NCBI GenBank assembly: GCA_946406095.1
Contig: CAMJJO010000093.1
Coordinates: 1 to 6,815, forward strand
DNA length: 6,815 nt
Direction of reading: 5' to 3'
Source of the DNA: an uncultured Bacteroidales bacterium
Lineage (GTDB): Bacteria > Bacteroidota > Bacteroidia > Bacteroidales > UBA932
Part shown: one piece after another, positions 5,704 through 6,815 of the stretch
Numbering within the stretch: position 1 is the stretch's first letter
Layout: every line of letters begins with the position of its first letter
The notes under the pieces: generated by a model
What the model was told of the DNA's origin: nothing
What the model saw: only the letters and a program-made list of their open reading frames with translations
The model's database searches: none
Program-made: the position numbers and the translations under genes

Positions 5704-5719
5704 TTTCCGCAGTAATATA

Positions 5720-5756
5720 AAAAAAGAGGGTGACCAGTTTGGCCACCCTCTTTTTT
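5720..5756. terminator. Bidirectional intrinsic terminator between convergent genes
   Basis: The stem pairs GAGGGTG (5726-5732) with CACCCTC (5744-5750). An A-C mismatch (5733/5743) and two further GC pairs enclose the loop AGTTT. The stem is flanked by A residues on the left and six T residues on the right that also pair, so each strand ends in a U-run. It can stop transcription from the DUF1508 gene on the plus strand and from the GLUG-repeat gene on the minus strand. Confidence 0.93.
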
Positions 5757-5772
5757 AGTATAGATTACCCCA

Positions 5773-6815
5773 TTACTGGGCAACCTTCAACACAGGAACT
5801 TCACCGGAGAGATCCCATACTGTGGTCGAGAAACCGAGGTCGGTTGCGACCTGTGCGGCGGTCTTGCCGGCCGCGGCAGCCTTGCCGTGATAAGGTGCCT
5901 GGCAAGTGGCGGGCGCCTCTGCCGCTCCGTCATAGTATACGAGCGGTTTGTCCTTGGTGGAATTCTCCTGGTCGTAGACAAGAGGCCACTCTTTATTGGC
6001 GCAGTTGTAGGAGACGGTCATCGCAGGGTTGCGGAAGTTATCGGTGAGGGTGCTTCCGCCTGCAACGGAGCCGATAAAGGCGCCGGTTCCCCACTGGCTG
6101 GTTTCTCCTGCCTCAGCAACTACACTGGCACCCCAGGCGATGCAATACTCCACCGTCAGGCCGATGTCGGCGTGCGTTCCTGCTACATTATTCGCCGCCT
6201 GGCCCAGGCCGATGAAACCGCCGGCACCAGGTGAGGTAGTCTTGACAGAGGCCCCGGTATAGCAATGGCGTACTGTTATATTGCCTGCGGCCGCATTACC
6301 TATGAATCCGCCGGTACGCTGGCCTTTTCCATCAATGGTGCCGTAGAAGGCACAATCTTCCACCTCGGCATGACGGAGGTAACCGAAGAGACCACCTGTC
6401 CAGTCGCCTCCGGTGACATCGCCGGTGGCATAGCTGCGGGCGAAATGCTTTTTCCCACCGTTGTCGTTGTTGGCACTGTTTCCAAGGATACCGCCCACTT
6501 TGGCCTTTCCGGTCACCTTCATAGTACTGTAGCAGTCGGTGATTGAAGTACCCTCAGTGTCGGCTGTGTTCGGGTTGAGGTCGCCGATAAGGCCACCCAC
6601 ACGTTCGCCCTCGGAGGAAAGCTCACCAGAAGTATGGCATTTTGAAAGTTGGACCCAATGGGTCAAGTAAGGAATAAGGCCACCCACATAGGCACTTCCG
6701 GTAACGCCGGCGTTGGTGATGGTGCCTTCGTAGGAGCAATTTGTATAGATGCCGCCGCCAGTATAACCTTGTATACCGCCTGTTACGGTACCTGCGGTGG
6801 TAATAGTCATAGTCG
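5773..6815 (-). CDS. GLUG-repeat, probably surface-exposed beta-helix protein (C-terminal part, runs off right edge)
   Basis: About 346 C-terminal residues are visible, and the frame stays open to the window edge. The ATG at 6810 lies inside the repeat array and is not the real start. Counted from that Met, GG-[LIF]-[LIF]-G motifs recur at residues 43, 72, 106, 139, 167, 197 and 243 (the first ends in P, the last reads GAFIG). They are spaced about 28-34 residues apart except the last gap of 46. Between them lie units of the type DCYSTMKVTG or SYATGDVTG, as in the GLUG motif family. Such repeats stack into a right-handed beta-helix in adhesins and surface proteins. The end, TVWDLSGEVPVLKVAQ, is a common terminal motif of these proteins. 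I see no recognisable type IX secretion C-terminal domain, so export probably depends on an N-terminal signal outside the window. The ligand or substrate is unknown. Confidence 0.85.
   Translation of the reverse strand, partial: TMTITTAGTVTGGIQGYTGGGIYTNCSYEGTITNAGVTGSAYVGGLIPYLTHWVQLSKCHTSGELSSEGERVGGLIGDLNPNTADTEGTSITDCYSTMKVTGKAKVGGILGNSANNDNGGKKHFARSYATGDVTGGDWTGGLFGYLRHAEVEDCAFYGTIDGKGQRTGGFIGNAAAGNITVRHCYTGASVKTTSPGAGGFIGLGQAANNVAGTHADIGLTVEYCIAWGASVVAEAGETSQWGTGAFIGSVAGGSTLTDNFRNPAMTVSYNCANKEWPLVYDQENSTKDKPLVYYDGAAEAPATCQAPYHGKAAAAGKTAAQVATDLGFSTTVWDLSGEVPVLKVAQ

Noticed and set aside
5887..6546. Several plus-strand frames opposite the GLUG-repeat gene
   Set aside because: They arise because the repetitive Gly-rich gene is open on its complement. 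The minus-strand frame has regular GG-x-x-G repeats and a typical ending.
6808..6810. ATG at 6810 as the start of the GLUG-repeat gene
   Set aside because: The frame is open to the edge, the ATG lies within repeat sequence, and no signal peptide follows it.

Overview
The window looks like chromosomal DNA from a member of the Bacteroidales (Bacteroidota) with fairly high GC. Three things point there. The gene order sigma-54 activator, lptE, TPR protein, secG is one I know from Bacteroidales genomes. Candidate promoters carry the Bacteroidota -7 motif TAnnTTTG. One edge gene encodes a GLUG-repeat protein typical of gut Bacteroidales. The sequence alone does not settle the genus. I see no tRNA, rRNA, CRISPR array, insertion sequence or phage gene.

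Left part, minus strand (3153 down to 488): a tight operon encodes a receiver-less sigma-54 enhancer-binding regulator, the LPS-assembly lipoprotein LptE, a TPR-like protein of unknown function and the translocase subunit SecG. Neighbouring genes overlap by 4 bp and 7 bp or lie 3 bp apart, so translation is probably coupled. An intrinsic terminator follows secG. A separate minus-strand gene with its own promoter then starts at 449 and runs off the left edge; it encodes a lipoprotein resembling the N-terminal part of Bacteroidales OmpA-family proteins.

Centre, plus strand (3261 to 5756): divergent from the regulator lies a ClpB-type disaggregase gene. It lacks the entire N-terminal substrate-binding domain and has a shortened segment in the second ATPase domain. 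A small tandem-repeat DUF1508/YegP-family gene follows with its own good promoter match, and a bidirectional terminator closes the unit. The roughly 107-bp gap between the two divergent starts holds a TAnnTTTG box, a 13-bp palindrome, an imperfect sigma-54-like -24/-12 element, a 7-bp hairpin and an unusually strong Shine-Dalgarno sequence. This is the most interesting stretch.

Right part, minus strand (5773 to the edge): the C-terminal end of a large GLUG-repeat, probably surface-exposed, beta-helix protein whose start lies outside the window.

Overall the window combines housekeeping envelope biogenesis (LPS transport, Sec translocation) with a protein-quality-control gene. I infer, but cannot prove, that the sigma-54 regulator may link the two. 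I found no clearly new multi-gene system. The domain-less ClpB and its control region are the parts that depart from the ordinary.
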